Below, piece after piece: positions 9,222-19,063 of a stretch of DNA of 64,000 bases (its first letter is position 1; each line of letters starts with the position of its first letter). The translations under genes and the position numbers were made by a program. The stretch comes from Flavobacterium sp. (GTDB lineage Bacteria > Bacteroidota > Bacteroidia > Flavobacteriales > Flavobacteriaceae). A model generated the notes under the pieces. The model was not told the DNA's origin, ran no database searches, and worked only from the letters and a program-made list of their open reading frames with translations. The stretch covers positions 1 to 64,000 of the forward strand of contig JAUVAS010000003.1 of the NCBI GenBank assembly GCA_030591585.1, in the 5' to 3' direction.

Positions 9222-11000
9222 ATGACAAATTCAACTGACCAAAAACTCGCTTTCGTAACTTCCGTTTATCCAAATAAAGTAAAAATTGAAGTAGAAAATC
9301 TTACTGCTTTTAAAGATAGTATAGATGACGCACTTGGTGATTTAAAAATTGGCTCTTACCTTGAAATTTCTGATAATGAAGGATGTAAACTTATTGCGAT
9401 TATTGAAAGCTATCAAATTGAACTAAAAGAAAGAATTACAGAAGATGAACAAGGTGTCAAAAGTAAAGAAACTTACAATGCTTACGTACTAGAAGCTAGT
9501 CCTCTTGGTACAATAAAAGGTGACGAGTTTACTAGAGGTGGGGATGCTTTAACTATTCCGCCAACAGAGGTAAAACCTGCAAGTGAAGAGGATATAAAAT
9601 TAATTTATGAAAATGGGTTTGAGCCACAAGAAAAGTTTTTATTTGCAAAATTAGCGCAAGATAAAAATATTGAAGTTCCTGTAAATGGGAATAAATTTTT
9701 TAATAAACATTTTGCAGTTGTTGGGTCTAGTGGTTCTGGTAAATCTCATACCATCGCAAAAATTATACAGAAAGCTGTTGCTGAAAAAAATGGGGAATTT
9801 GAACTAAATAATTCACATATTGTTATTTTCGATATTCACGATGAATATAAAACAGCTTTTCCAGAAGCTAATTTTTTAAATATTACTAACTTAACGCTTC
9901 CGTATTGGTTATTAAATAGTGAAGAATTAAGTGATCTATTTATAGAAAGTAATGAGCAAAATTCTCACAATCAAGTTTCTCAATTTCAGTTTGCTGTAAC
10001 GGAGAACAAGAAAAAACATAATTCAGCAGTAGATCAAAATAAAATATATTTTGATTCACCTCTGAAATTCAATATAAACGAAGTTATCCAATATATAAAA
10101 AATATAAACAGTGAAGTAATAGGTCGTTTAGATGGAGAAGGTGTTCCTAAAAAATCAGATGGGACATTAATTCAAAATAGAATTGACTGTTATTTTGACG
10201 AAGATATTATATTCTGTGAACAAACTACTCGTGCAGCAAACAAATCAAGTGCAGGCCCTTATAAAGGAGATTTTGAAAGATTTGTGTTAAGGCTCGAAAA
10301 TACAGTAGGAAATAAAAGGTTTAAATTCTTGTTTGACGATAATTCTATTGAATTGAAAGATATCTTGGAAAACTTACTGGGTTATAAATCAGGTGATAAA
10401 CACAACATAACTGTAATTGATTTAAGCGGTATTCCTTTTGAAGTTTTAAGTATAACAGTTGCACTTATTTCGAGACTTTTATTTGATTACGGATATTTCT
10501 ATAAAAAATATTTAAATGAGGGTGTTGATTTAGAAACTCCGTTGTTACTTGTATATGAAGAGGCTCATAAATATGTCCCAAAAAATGATTCTGCAAAATT
10601 TAGAGCCTCAAGAAATGCTATTGAAAGAATTGCAAAAGAAGGAAGAAAATATGGAGTGACACTAGGGATTGTAAGTCAAAGACCATCAGAAATATCAGAA
10701 ACTATTTTTTCTCAATGTAATAATTTTATTGCTATGAGGTTAACAAATCCAACTGATCAGAATTATGTAAAAAGATTACTACCTGATGCTCTTGGAAATT
10801 TAATTGATAGTTTGCCATCATTACAATCAGGAGAAGGATTATTACTAGGTGAATCAATAATAATGCCTTCATTGGTAAAAATAGAGAAGTGTGACCAAGA
10901 TAAACAACCATCTTCAAATGATGTAAAATATTTAGAAACATGGAAAGAAGAATGGAAAGAAGTTAAGTTTGATGAAATTATTAAAAAGTGGAAAGAATAA
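9222..11000 (+). CDS. HerA-family ATPase/helicase
   Basis: N-terminal HAS-barrel-like region; FAVVGSSGSGKSHTIAKII; PLLLVYEEAHKYVP; GRKYGVTLGIVSQRPSEI. Confidence 0.85.
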   Translation: MTNSTDQKLAFVTSVYPNKVKIEVENLTAFKDSIDDALGDLKIGSYLEISDNEGCKLIAIIESYQIELKERITEDEQGVKSKETYNAYVLEASPLGTIKGDEFTRGGDALTIPPTEVKPASEEDIKLIYENGFEPQEKFLFAKLAQDKNIEVPVNGNKFFNKHFAVVGSSGSGKSHTIAKIIQKAVAEKNGEFELNNSHIVIFDIHDEYKTAFPEANFLNITNLTLPYWLLNSEELSDLFIESNEQNSHNQVSQFQFAVTENKKKHNSAVDQNKIYFDSPLKFNINEVIQYIKNINSEVIGRLDGEGVPKKSDGTLIQNRIDCYFDEDIIFCEQTTRAANKSSAGPYKGDFERFVLRLENTVGNKRFKFLFDDNSIELKDILENLLGYKSGDKHNITVIDLSGIPFEVLSITVALISRLLFDYGYFYKKYLNEGVDLETPLLLVYEEAHKYVPKNDSAKFRASRNAIERIAKEGRKYGVTLGIVSQRPSEISETIFSQCNNFIAMRLTNPTDQNYVKRLLPDALGNLIDSLPSLQSGEGLLLGESIIMPSLVKIEKCDQDKQPSSNDVKYLETWKEEWKEVKFDEIIKKWKE

Positions 11001-11105
11001 TATTTAAGATTTACATCATTTACTATATTATATCCTTTAAGGAGTTTTATTGAGCGGGCTTTTCAAATAAAAAACACCAAATATTATTGATGTTTTCATT
11101 TAGTA

Positions 11106-11122
11106 ATATGGCATCTATGCAC
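11106..11122 (+). repeat. 17-bp direct repeat, right copy: ATATGGCATCTATGCAC
   Basis: Identical to 7932..7948; contains the stop codon of the serine recombinase gene 11115..12899. Confidence 0.9.
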
Positions 11123-12899
11123 GTAACTGTAAGATGTTCACTTTTTCTTCTTTCATATAGGTTCTAACTGTGTCCAACCAACCCAGCAAAGTTGGACAGA
11201 GTGCCTTTAAAGGGGTGTTTTGTCTTTTATTTACAAGGTTATTTTTAGGTTCGACTAGTGTGTTTTTAAGCAAGAAGGTTTTTCTTCCTTTTTCAAAAGC
11301 CAATAACCATTTTGGCTTATGTACACTTAAGATTTCCTCATCCCAAATTAGGTTCGACGGAAATCTACTAAGTAGGTCTTTCTTCTCTTGTTGGGTTCCT
11401 TTTTCCATAACAGTTATAAATCCAGAACATAAATCAAGTAATGCCTCTAACTCATCATAGTAGTCATTAAAGTGTGTTTTACTTGATTCAAAATCTTGTT
11501 CTTTGAAAATTATTTCCTGATAATCAGCCTTGAACTCCACCTCAGAGATAAGTTCTAAAGTAAACATTTCTCGAAGTTTTCTCTTTTGTTTTGCCAATGA
11601 ATCTTTCTGCTGGGTCTTTGCCTTAGAATACGTTTTCTGCTCCTCTAAGGCGCTATTTTTAAGCTCTGAGAGGTGTAATTTAGCCCAATCGCATAACTCT
11701 TTTGTTAGTACAAGTGAATCTTTAAAATAATTAATCAAAAAGGATTCTACTTTCTTTTCTTCAATACACTTTATTTTAGTTGATTTTTGCTTTCGCTTTT
11801 TTAGATTGTAGTAGTAAATATAGCTAAGGTATTTTGGATTTTTTAAGTTCTTTATTAGCTTTCCACAAGAAGGACAGTCCGTTTTACTGCGATAAGAAAA
11901 CTTTTTTTTACAATCACAGATCATTTGAAACTTATGGTCTGCTCCTATATGAGATCCATTTTCACCAATTAAGAATCCAGTATAGGTAGCAGTATGCTTT
12001 TGAACTTTTGGTGTTGTTCTTGAGCTAAGCATATTTAAGAGATAATAATGTTCCTCTCTACTAATTACCTTTGGCAAACTAGAGGTGAGCTCTCTATCTG
12101 TTACTCCTATTCCATCTTCATCTTTTGAGTAAAAGAAACCAGCGTATACAGGATTCTTTAAAATATGTTCCATTAATGAACGATTGACTAATTTTCCTCC
12201 CTGTTTTTTGTGCTTTGGAGTGGTTAGAAAAAGTTCCTCTCTAGCGTACTCTGTAATAGAAGTAATGGAGTCATTTCCCTTTAGGAAGCGTAAAAATAGT
12301 ATCTTTAATTTATCAAACTTCTCTGTATCAACAAACCAACCTCGATTTCCTTTTTCTTGGGATTTATCATTAATAAACCCAAGGGGTGCTTTTCCATTTG
12401 GCAACCCATTTTTATACCGTTTCTTAAGTCCACTTTTAACAAACATACTCTTATCGTCTGAGTCTTTTTTAGACATAGTAAATTCAATCTGAAGCATCAT
12501 CTTATCGGTTGGGTTGTTATAATAAACTCTTGAAGGAGTTCTAATATGATGCAACTTCCCCATATCCATTAAATAAATAACAGTTCCCGCATCAATAGGA
12601 TTTCGAGAAAGCCGATTGGCATGATAACAAAGCCAGGCCGTTACTTTTCCATTATTAGTAAGTTGTACCAGTTTTTTAAATCCTTCTCTTCCTGGACTAA
12701 ATGCAGATTTACGCTCACAAATAGCATCTTGAAAAACAATAAGATTCTGTTTTTCAACCACCTCGTTTAAATCGTCCAATTGCCTATCAATACTTTGAAT
12801 CTGTCTGTCTTCTGATTCTGAACTTTTACGTGCATACATACCATATACTATGCTGTTGTGTTTTAATGTATTCATAGTTTTTTTAATCCTCAAAATCAC
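11115..12899 (-). CDS. Large serine recombinase (resolvase + recombinase domain + Zn ribbon)
   Basis: YARKSSESEDRQIQSIDRQ, AWLCYHANRLSRNPIDAGTV, CDCKKKF...CPSCGK; coiled-coil C-terminal part. Confidence 0.9.
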   Translation of the reverse strand: MILRIKKTMNTLKHNSIVYGMYARKSSESEDRQIQSIDRQLDDLNEVVEKQNLIVFQDAICERKSAFSPGREGFKKLVQLTNNGKVTAWLCYHANRLSRNPIDAGTVIYLMDMGKLHHIRTPSRVYYNNPTDKMMLQIEFTMSKKDSDDKSMFVKSGLKKRYKNGLPNGKAPLGFINDKSQEKGNRGWFVDTEKFDKLKILFLRFLKGNDSITSITEYAREELFLTTPKHKKQGGKLVNRSLMEHILKNPVYAGFFYSKDEDGIGVTDRELTSSLPKVISREEHYYLLNMLSSRTTPKVQKHTATYTGFLIGENGSHIGADHKFQMICDCKKKFSYRSKTDCPSCGKLIKNLKNPKYLSYIYYYNLKKRKQKSTKIKCIEEKKVESFLINYFKDSLVLTKELCDWAKLHLSELKNSALEEQKTYSKAKTQQKDSLAKQKRKLREMFTLELISEVEFKADYQEIIFKEQDFESSKTHFNDYYDELEALLDLCSGFITVMEKGTQQEKKDLLSRFPSNLIWDEEILSVHKPKWLLAFEKGRKTFLLKNTLVEPKNNLVNKRQNTPLKALCPTLLGWLDTVRTYMKEEKVNILQLRA

Positions 12900-12905
12900 A
12901 AAAAA

Positions 12906-12956
12906 GGGATAACAACAAGATCTTAGGTCGCCAGACTTAAAAAGTGTTGTTATCCC
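12906..12956. promoter_or_regulatory. Inverted repeat upstream of the serine recombinase (GGGATAACAAC ... GTTGTTATCCC)
   Basis: Perfect 11-bp arms; a second IR GCCAGACTTA/TAAGTCTGGC starts inside and ends near 13009. Confidence 0.55.
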
Positions 12957-13051
12957 ATCTTTGCATACAAGAGTTCCTTATATGGTATATAATTCTTTCT
13001 AAGTCTGGCCTCAAATAAGTATATCTGTATTATTCTCTAAAGGCAATCGGC

Positions 13052-13249
13052 TTATTTGCGCATACTCACTTGTATTGCTGTAGCTGTTAGGGTAAGAATA
13101 AAAACGCCAAAGTCGTGTAAATCCTTTTCTGTGAATTCTTGTAAAGCATCTTCTCCTATATCTTTTTTTAAAACTTCTTTCAGCTTTGTTAAAGCACTTT
13201 CAGATAGTTCTATGTGATTAGGAATCATACTTTTCATTACAAGACACAT
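13052..13249 (-). CDS. Small hypothetical protein
   Basis: 65-aa ORF, plausible composition. Confidence 0.4.
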   Translation of the reverse strand: MCLVMKSMIPNHIELSESALTKLKEVLKKDIGEDALQEFTEKDLHDFGVFILTLTATAIQVSMRK

Positions 13250-13362
13250 AGTATCCTCAACACAAATAATAGGGTAGACAGATAGAAAATGTAATTAAGT
13301 AATAATAACTACATATTCCCTTGGACTACCTCTACATATATATGAAATGATAGATTTAAGAG

Positions 13363-13875
13363 ATGCTCTACAAACAAACAACACAAACTCCTAACATACT
13401 ATTTGATGTACACCTTAAAACACTCTCAAAGAGTGAACTTACTATCTTACTAACTGTTATTCGTAAAACAGTTGGAATGGTTGATCCATTAAATACGAAA
13501 CAGAGGTTAGAGCGTGCTTGGATATCACAGCGTTTGTTTTCAATCTGTACCGGACTCTCTACGCGTTCAGTATCATACGCTATTGATTCTCTTGTTAAGC
13601 GTCATTTAATAACAGTAACTAATAAGCAAAAACATCATTTAAATACAAAAGCCTCTCGTAGAGGTGTTTTTAAACTGTATTATTCAAGTAGTTTACTACT
13701 TGAACAGAGTCAAGAAAAAAGAAAAAGCAGTGAACTTACTTGTCATAATCCTGTGACTAAAGGTCACACAATTAAACTAACAGATAGTAAACTATCTTGC
13801 GCAAAAAAGTCACAAGGATTTAAAAAGATTCAAAAATTGAGTGATAGGGAGCGTATTCTGCAAATCTTACAATAA
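13363..13875 (+). CDS. Winged-HTH protein, possible replication initiator
   Basis: LSKSELTILLTVIRKTVG...LSTRSVSYAIDSLVKRHLITVTNK, phage Rep_O-like HTH pattern. Confidence 0.5.
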   Translation: MLYKQTTQTPNILFDVHLKTLSKSELTILLTVIRKTVGMVDPLNTKQRLERAWISQRLFSICTGLSTRSVSYAIDSLVKRHLITVTNKQKHHLNTKASRRGVFKLYYSSSLLLEQSQEKRKSSELTCHNPVTKGHTIKLTDSKLSCAKKSQGFKKIQKLSDRERILQILQ

Positions 13876-14080
13876 CAAAAAAGTCTTGTAATGAGTGGAA
13901 TAAAATTAAGTAATATCATAATATCACCTCTTATAAACACCTACTCCACAAATATCAGAGTAACCCGAAAAAAAATATGTATGATATACATATTCATCTC
14001 ACTACCATCTTATATGTAATCTATATTAAAATGTGAAAAGGCAATGCAGCATTTAGTAATCGCATTGTCTTTAACACATT

Positions 14081-14437
14081 ATGAGAAAATCACCTTATCA
14101 ATCTTTTTCAAAATATCGCGAACGTCATCATTTAAAACTCAATGACGTTGCTTTTCTACTAGAAATGGATCAAGGTAACTTATCTCGCTTTGAGGCTGGA
14201 AAAAATTCCAACCCCAAAGCCTTATTAGGTTATCACGTATTATTCGATTTGTCAATAGGCAATGATATTTTAAAAGATGTTATCCACAATAGTAAAGACA
14301 TTGTTCATCGTTGTTTTAATCTCCTAGAGATCTTAAAAGATAAACCAAAAACAATAAAAAATCAACTCAGAGCCAAAGGTATTGAAGAAATTATTAACAG
14401 ACTAACCCCAATGGATGAAGACTATGAAGACAACTAA
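14081..14437 (+). CDS. XRE-family HTH regulator
   Basis: LNDVAFLLEMDQGNLSRFEAGKNSNPKALLGYHVLFD. Confidence 0.75.
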   Translation: MRKSPYQSFSKYRERHHLKLNDVAFLLEMDQGNLSRFEAGKNSNPKALLGYHVLFDLSIGNDILKDVIHNSKDIVHRCFNLLEILKDKPKTIKNQLRAKGIEEIINRLTPMDEDYEDN

Positions 14438-14918
14438 TCCTGCCGTATTAGCGCTCTATCCTAACGCTATGGGAGTCTGCTATGCTGTTTTTGATTCTCC
14501 TAAAGACTTGATTGATTATGGAATTGAATACGTGCGACCAGTAAGTACTCAAAAATCACTACGTAAAGTTGAACAATATCTTGATTTCTACAACCCTGAC
14601 ATACTGCTACTCAGAGGGATTTCAAAACAGAGAGCTAAACATAGCAAACGCACCAAAAAGCTAATTGATCTTATTTGCGAGGTTGCAAAGAGAAAAGGTC
14701 TTCAAGTTCATCAATATAACAGAAGTCAAATTCAAAATGTCTTTAGTCAGTTTAAAGCCAATTCCAAATACCAGATTTCAAAAAAAATCACCGAATGGTT
14801 TCCTGAGTTGGAATCACTAGAATTACCTATACGGAAGCGCTGGATGAGTGAAAATCACAGAACTGGAATTTTTGATGCTATTGCTATTTCGTTGGTTCAC
14901 TTTTATATGAATGAGTAG
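14415..14918 (+). CDS. RuvC/RNase H-fold resolvase-like protein
   Basis: VLALYPNAMGVCYAVFD; ILLLRGISKQRA; HRTGIFDAIAISLVHFY (D..E/D..D pattern of a RuvC-like fold). Confidence 0.55.
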   Translation: MKTMKTTNPAVLALYPNAMGVCYAVFDSPKDLIDYGIEYVRPVSTQKSLRKVEQYLDFYNPDILLLRGISKQRAKHSKRTKKLIDLICEVAKRKGLQVHQYNRSQIQNVFSQFKANSKYQISKKITEWFPELESLELPIRKRWMSENHRTGIFDAIAISLVHFYMNE

Positions 14919-15066
14919 TTTTTAAAACCCTTTCTTGATGGAGGTGTTTTTTATTTAACACTTTGGAACTATGAGTGGTTTTGCAATTCTGTGTATCTAA
15001 AAAAAATATTGAACAGTATCTCGTAAATTGTGTAAGTTTAAAAAAAATAGTATTTCAATGAAAAAT

Positions 15067-15089
15067 AAGACCACATAAAATGTGGTCTT
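15067..15089. terminator. Bidirectional terminator hairpin AAGACCACA..TGTGGTCTT
   Basis: 9-bp perfect stem between convergent genes. Confidence 0.65.
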
Positions 15090-15108
15090 TAAACTCTATT
15101 GGAGTTAT

Positions 15109-15468
15109 TTAAGTTGTAATAAGCATTGGCTCAATCTCTGGAAATTTATTATATAAACTCACATAATCAGAGATAGAAGTGTAATACTCTTCCCAAGTTT
15201 GAGAAACCTCTTCAAATAGAATCATTAAATCTGGTTTTAAGTTTAAATCGAAAACCTCAAATTCCATATCGATCATCATATCCCACTGGTCTTGCTCTAT
15301 GGCAAAACTCTCTGGTCTATCTAATAGCTTACTTTGTGTTCTACTTAACTCAAAAGAAACTTTCTTTGATAAATCAATTTTTAAGATTTTTCCGAAAATA
15401 ACTTTCCCTAGTAATTCTCTGTCAAAAGTGTTCACTATTAATGAATTCTCATAAATCATTGCTTTCAT
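15109..15468 (-). CDS. Hypothetical protein
   Basis: ORF at the end of the minus-strand CARF/VWA/kinase operon. Confidence 0.5.
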   Translation of the reverse strand: MKAMIYENSLIVNTFDRELLGKVIFGKILKIDLSKKVSFELSRTQSKLLDRPESFAIEQDQWDMMIDMEFEVFDLNLKPDLMILFEEVSQTWEEYYTSISDYVSLYNKFPEIEPMLITT

Positions 15469-15594
15469 TGTAATTATATTAATTGGTTATTTATGCAGGC
15501 TATAATTAACCTCCAAAAATCACCAATTAATAATTAAAGAACTTTCTTACCATTTATCTTACTAGAATTAGAATAATTGTCAAGAGAAAAAGAG

Positions 15595-17151
15595 TTAGTT
15601 ATCCACAGATTGATTTGTAGAGAATTCATTAACTTTTTGTATTAAAAAGTCTAAAGTAATTTTGTCTGTAGGAAGGTGTTCTTGGTGTGATTTAGTTCTG
15701 TTGAGTATGAAATCAACGCATTTACCATCATTTAAAAGCTGAAACCATTTATCAGGCTCAATATTTCGAATATCTTTAGAAACATATTCCCAAAAACAAT
15801 ACGGTACTGTTGTTCCATTGCTAATCATTGTAGAATTAATTATTTTATCCTTTAATAGAATAAAACCAAATCCATGGTATTTTGTGTTTAAAATTTTTTT
15901 AAGAACTGTAGCAAGATTAGGATATTGAGGATTAGAAATTGTTCCATAAAGAATCCTAAAGGGTTGCCCCTGTTTAAAATTTTTCTTTACACGATCAGAT
16001 TCTTTTTGGACAGGATCAAATTCAATACCTTTTATTTCAATAATTTGAATTGTTCCAAAAGCTGTTGAAACTTCCTTATTAGGATAATTCAGTGCTTTTA
16101 TTTCTTGCTCTATTTTTTCAAAAGACATTTGAAATTGAAACTCTACTTGCCACAGATGCATCATAATAAACTTAGATATACTCGCACCCCAGCATCTGTC
16201 TAATGCATACGCTAATTTATGTAATATCAAATTTTGTTCAATAGCTCCATTTTCTGTAATCCATTTTTTTGTTTTTATAAGTGTTTTATTTCCAGGATAA
16301 AAATTTATTTTTGCCTTACCTTTTAATTTGTAAAAACCCTCATAGTACTGGTTAATAATTGTATTAGATAAAAAAAAGTCAAAACTACTCTTAACAAAAC
16401 TATCTACTTTTTTTGATTCCTTATCAGTAATTTCATAGGATAAAAGTTTATTTTCATAAACATATACCATGGCAGTAATACAGGCACTAACTATTGCGCG
16501 TTTCCAATTCTCAGTTAAATTCTTTTTTATATAATCATTTTCAATTTCATTAAAACCAACTATAAGAGGGATATCATGCATTTTCTTAATTAGGTTTGAT
16601 AAATTATATGAATGTGCACCACCTTTAGCATCAATTTGATTTACTTCATCCAATACTATTTGAATAGAGTTAGGCAAAGGATTGAGAAAGTATTTATTGA
16701 TAATTATCTGACTACAAGAAGATATATCTCTAGAACCATCTGTTTTATGCTCATCAAAGAATTCGAGAGCATTTGCCCCTCCACGTTCCTCTTTACTAAA
16801 ACCAAAAACTACAGAATTAGGCCAAGTAATTTTTGCTAATGCATCTTGTTTACTAGACATTAAAGTATGCTCAATCAATTCGATATCTTTCATATTTGGA
16901 GGAAGAATTGACCTAAAAAACAACTCTGCAAAATACTCGTCTAGATGTGGGTTCTTGTGTATGAGTGTTCTTTGTAGTGAACCTAATTTCTTTATATCAA
17001 ATCTTTTTGTGCCTTTTCTGTCTCTCTTATTTGCAACTTTATAAATATATTGAGCACTAGCAAAAGTAAGTGCGTTAAGCAGACCCCGTTTTTGCTTAAT
17101 AAATTGATCCGAAATTTCAACTCGATTGACTTCTATAATTGTTTTTTTCAT
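15595..17151 (-). CDS. MYG1/DHH-phosphoesterase-like protein
   Basis: TLIHKNPHLDEYFAELFFRSILPP, SVVFGFSKEERGG..LEFFDEHKTDGSRDISSCSQIIINKYF, VLDEVNQIDAKGG match the order of MYG1 motifs (H..FHCDE, VVDVG.., DHHQ, LSSAGLIY, VDAVDNG). Confidence 0.45.
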   Translation of the reverse strand: MKKTIIEVNRVEISDQFIKQKRGLLNALTFASAQYIYKVANKRDRKGTKRFDIKKLGSLQRTLIHKNPHLDEYFAELFFRSILPPNMKDIELIEHTLMSSKQDALAKITWPNSVVFGFSKEERGGANALEFFDEHKTDGSRDISSCSQIIINKYFLNPLPNSIQIVLDEVNQIDAKGGAHSYNLSNLIKKMHDIPLIVGFNEIENDYIKKNLTENWKRAIVSACITAMVYVYENKLLSYEITDKESKKVDSFVKSSFDFFLSNTIINQYYEGFYKLKGKAKINFYPGNKTLIKTKKWITENGAIEQNLILHKLAYALDRCWGASISKFIMMHLWQVEFQFQMSFEKIEQEIKALNYPNKEVSTAFGTIQIIEIKGIEFDPVQKESDRVKKNFKQGQPFRILYGTISNPQYPNLATVLKKILNTKYHGFGFILLKDKIINSTMISNGTTVPYCFWEYVSKDIRNIEPDKWFQLLNDGKCVDFILNRTKSHQEHLPTDKITLDFLIQKVNEFSTNQSVDN

Positions 17152-17162
17152 GTTTGTATGTA

Positions 17163-18020
17163 TTAACTTTTTGGTGACCTTCTAATAGAAATAAACGTAG
17201 CATCATCATTTGGCCAATCTTGACAGTTATCTTTTTGTACAATTTCACTTAAAAGATTAGTTCTAAATTCAGCTTTCCTATCATTAAACCCTGTTTGGTA
17301 AATAAAGGGGCTCTTCCTAAAAAAGAAATCTTGAAATTGGCTACTATTTTTTATTTGATTGTTTATAAACCCATCTGTAGAAATAAAGATATTGTGAAGT
17401 TTTTTCGCATCACCTGTTTTGATGAATTTTATACTATTTATTTGGTTTAAATTATATTCAGAAGCCTTTATCAATTTATTTGTGAAATATTTACCCTGCT
17501 CACTTGAAAGATTATAATGCTTCCTATTAATAAAAACATCTCCATCTCCGCAATGAAACACACAATAATACTTATCGGTAATTGCTAAAACTATAAATGT
17601 TGAAGAAAATAGATTTGATAATATAATACTTTGCTCACTTTTCCATGGACTAAATGCATTAAATAGTCTTCGGTATTGTCTAAGTAATGAATATTCAAAT
17701 TCTTTTTTGAAATTTTCTAAATTGAGATTCTTTCGCTCCAACAAACGCCGTACTATCTTGATAATAATATTACTAGCTATATGCGACCCTACCTGATTTG
17801 AAGAAAAACCATCTATGTTTTTTCCGCTAGAACATCCATCGGCAACAACTCCAACAATTAATCTTTTCCCAATATATACTCCTCCAGAATCTTGATTGCC
17901 AATACTTATGTTTTGATGAGAACTCCCTTGTTGGGACATTCCAAAAATATCAAAGGGTAACTTAGTAGCATTTTGACAATTTGATTGATAACTAATATGG
18001 TAATTAAAAAGAAATGGCAT
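17163..18020 (-). CDS. PP2C-type serine/threonine phosphatase
   Basis: GVVADGCSSGKNIDGFSSNQVGSHIAS; YYCVFHCGDGDVFIN; ISTDGF; WPNDDATFISIRR. Confidence 0.8.
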   Translation of the reverse strand: MPFLFNYHISYQSNCQNATKLPFDIFGMSQQGSSHQNISIGNQDSGGVYIGKRLIVGVVADGCSSGKNIDGFSSNQVGSHIASNIIIKIVRRLLERKNLNLENFKKEFEYSLLRQYRRLFNAFSPWKSEQSIILSNLFSSTFIVLAITDKYYCVFHCGDGDVFINRKHYNLSSEQGKYFTNKLIKASEYNLNQINSIKFIKTGDAKKLHNIFISTDGFINNQIKNSSQFQDFFFRKSPFIYQTGFNDRKAEFRTNLLSEIVQKDNCQDWPNDDATFISIRRSPKS

Positions 18021-19060
18021 TATATTTTTAAATTAAATTGTGTGATAAAATGAGATAACTCTTTCGGATCTTCTTTTGGAAAACCCATAACATCTTCTAT
18101 ACCCTCAATATGTTTGTACTTTTTAGATGTAATTTTGGGTATTTTTTTGTCTTTATTTAAACTGAAATATTTCCTTTCATTGTTTTTAAAAATATCTTCA
18201 AAAAAACATATTAAATATGGCTGAGTCATAGACAAGTATTCTATTCTATTCCACGTTTGATAGTAAAAATCATTTTTGATAATTAGAAGGTTATAATCGT
18301 TTCTTATTTTAGTATTCTCTTCTAAAGCAAATAATAAACTTATATTTTTCTCTTTCTTATAATACGAATCTGTTGGGGGGTCAGTCTGAAAAAAATAAGG
18401 GTTGGATCCTATCATCAGCTCATATGCAATAATACTTAATGAAAAAATATCGCTATCTGTTGAATAAACAAAAAATTTATTATTCCCAAAACCATCCATT
18501 TGCACCTTTGCATCTTTATATTCTTTTCTCTGAGAATTACTGTAAAAAGTACCTAATTGAGCAGAATCTATATCTACCAGAACAGGCCTTTTCTCTTTAT
18601 ATATTAATATGTTTTGAGGGTTAAGATCTCCAAGGATAATTCCAGCAGTATGTAAAATTTGGATATAGGTATATAACTCATCTATGATATTCAAAAAATA
18701 ATCATCTGACTTATTTGATTCTACAAAAGAACTTCTTGCAAGATCATAACTATACTTAGATATTTGTTGGCAACCATCAAAATATTTCATAACAAACCCA
18801 CAAAACTGCTTTGTTTTTAAATCATAAACGGGTACTTCAGGAAATGCTATAAAATTTTCAATCCCTCCAAAATCAAATTGACTAAATAATTGAATTAAAG
18901 AAAGTACCTTTTTTTCTTGATAAGGAGTTCTTTTTGAAGGGTGATATAACTTCACACATTTTTCTTTTTCCTCATTCTCCAAAAGAAAGATTTCTCCTTC
19001 TGCCCCTGACATGTTAGTTTGCTTTAATTGCAGTTTCTTATTATTAATTAGTACTATCAT
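18020..19060 (-). CDS. Serine/threonine protein kinase-like protein
   Basis: GAEGEIFLLENEEKEKCVKLY; ILGDLNPQNILIYKEKRPVLVDIDSAQLG; DIFSLSIIAYELMIGSNPYF. Confidence 0.8.
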   Translation of the reverse strand: MIVLINNKKLQLKQTNMSGAEGEIFLLENEEKEKCVKLYHPSKRTPYQEKKVLSLIQLFSQFDFGGIENFIAFPEVPVYDLKTKQFCGFVMKYFDGCQQISKYSYDLARSSFVESNKSDDYFLNIIDELYTYIQILHTAGIILGDLNPQNILIYKEKRPVLVDIDSAQLGTFYSNSQRKEYKDAKVQMDGFGNNKFFVYSTDSDIFSLSIIAYELMIGSNPYFFQTDPPTDSYYKKEKNISLLFALEENTKIRNDYNLLIIKNDFYYQTWNRIEYLSMTQPYLICFFEDIFKNNERKYFSLNKDKKIPKITSKKYKHIEGIEDVMGFPKEDPKELSHFITQFNLKI

Positions 19061-19063
19061 CTT

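Noticed and set aside
11170-11460. ORFs antisense to the serine recombinase (also 11530-11730, 12184-12492)
   Set aside because: Overlap a strong CDS and lack recognisable domains.
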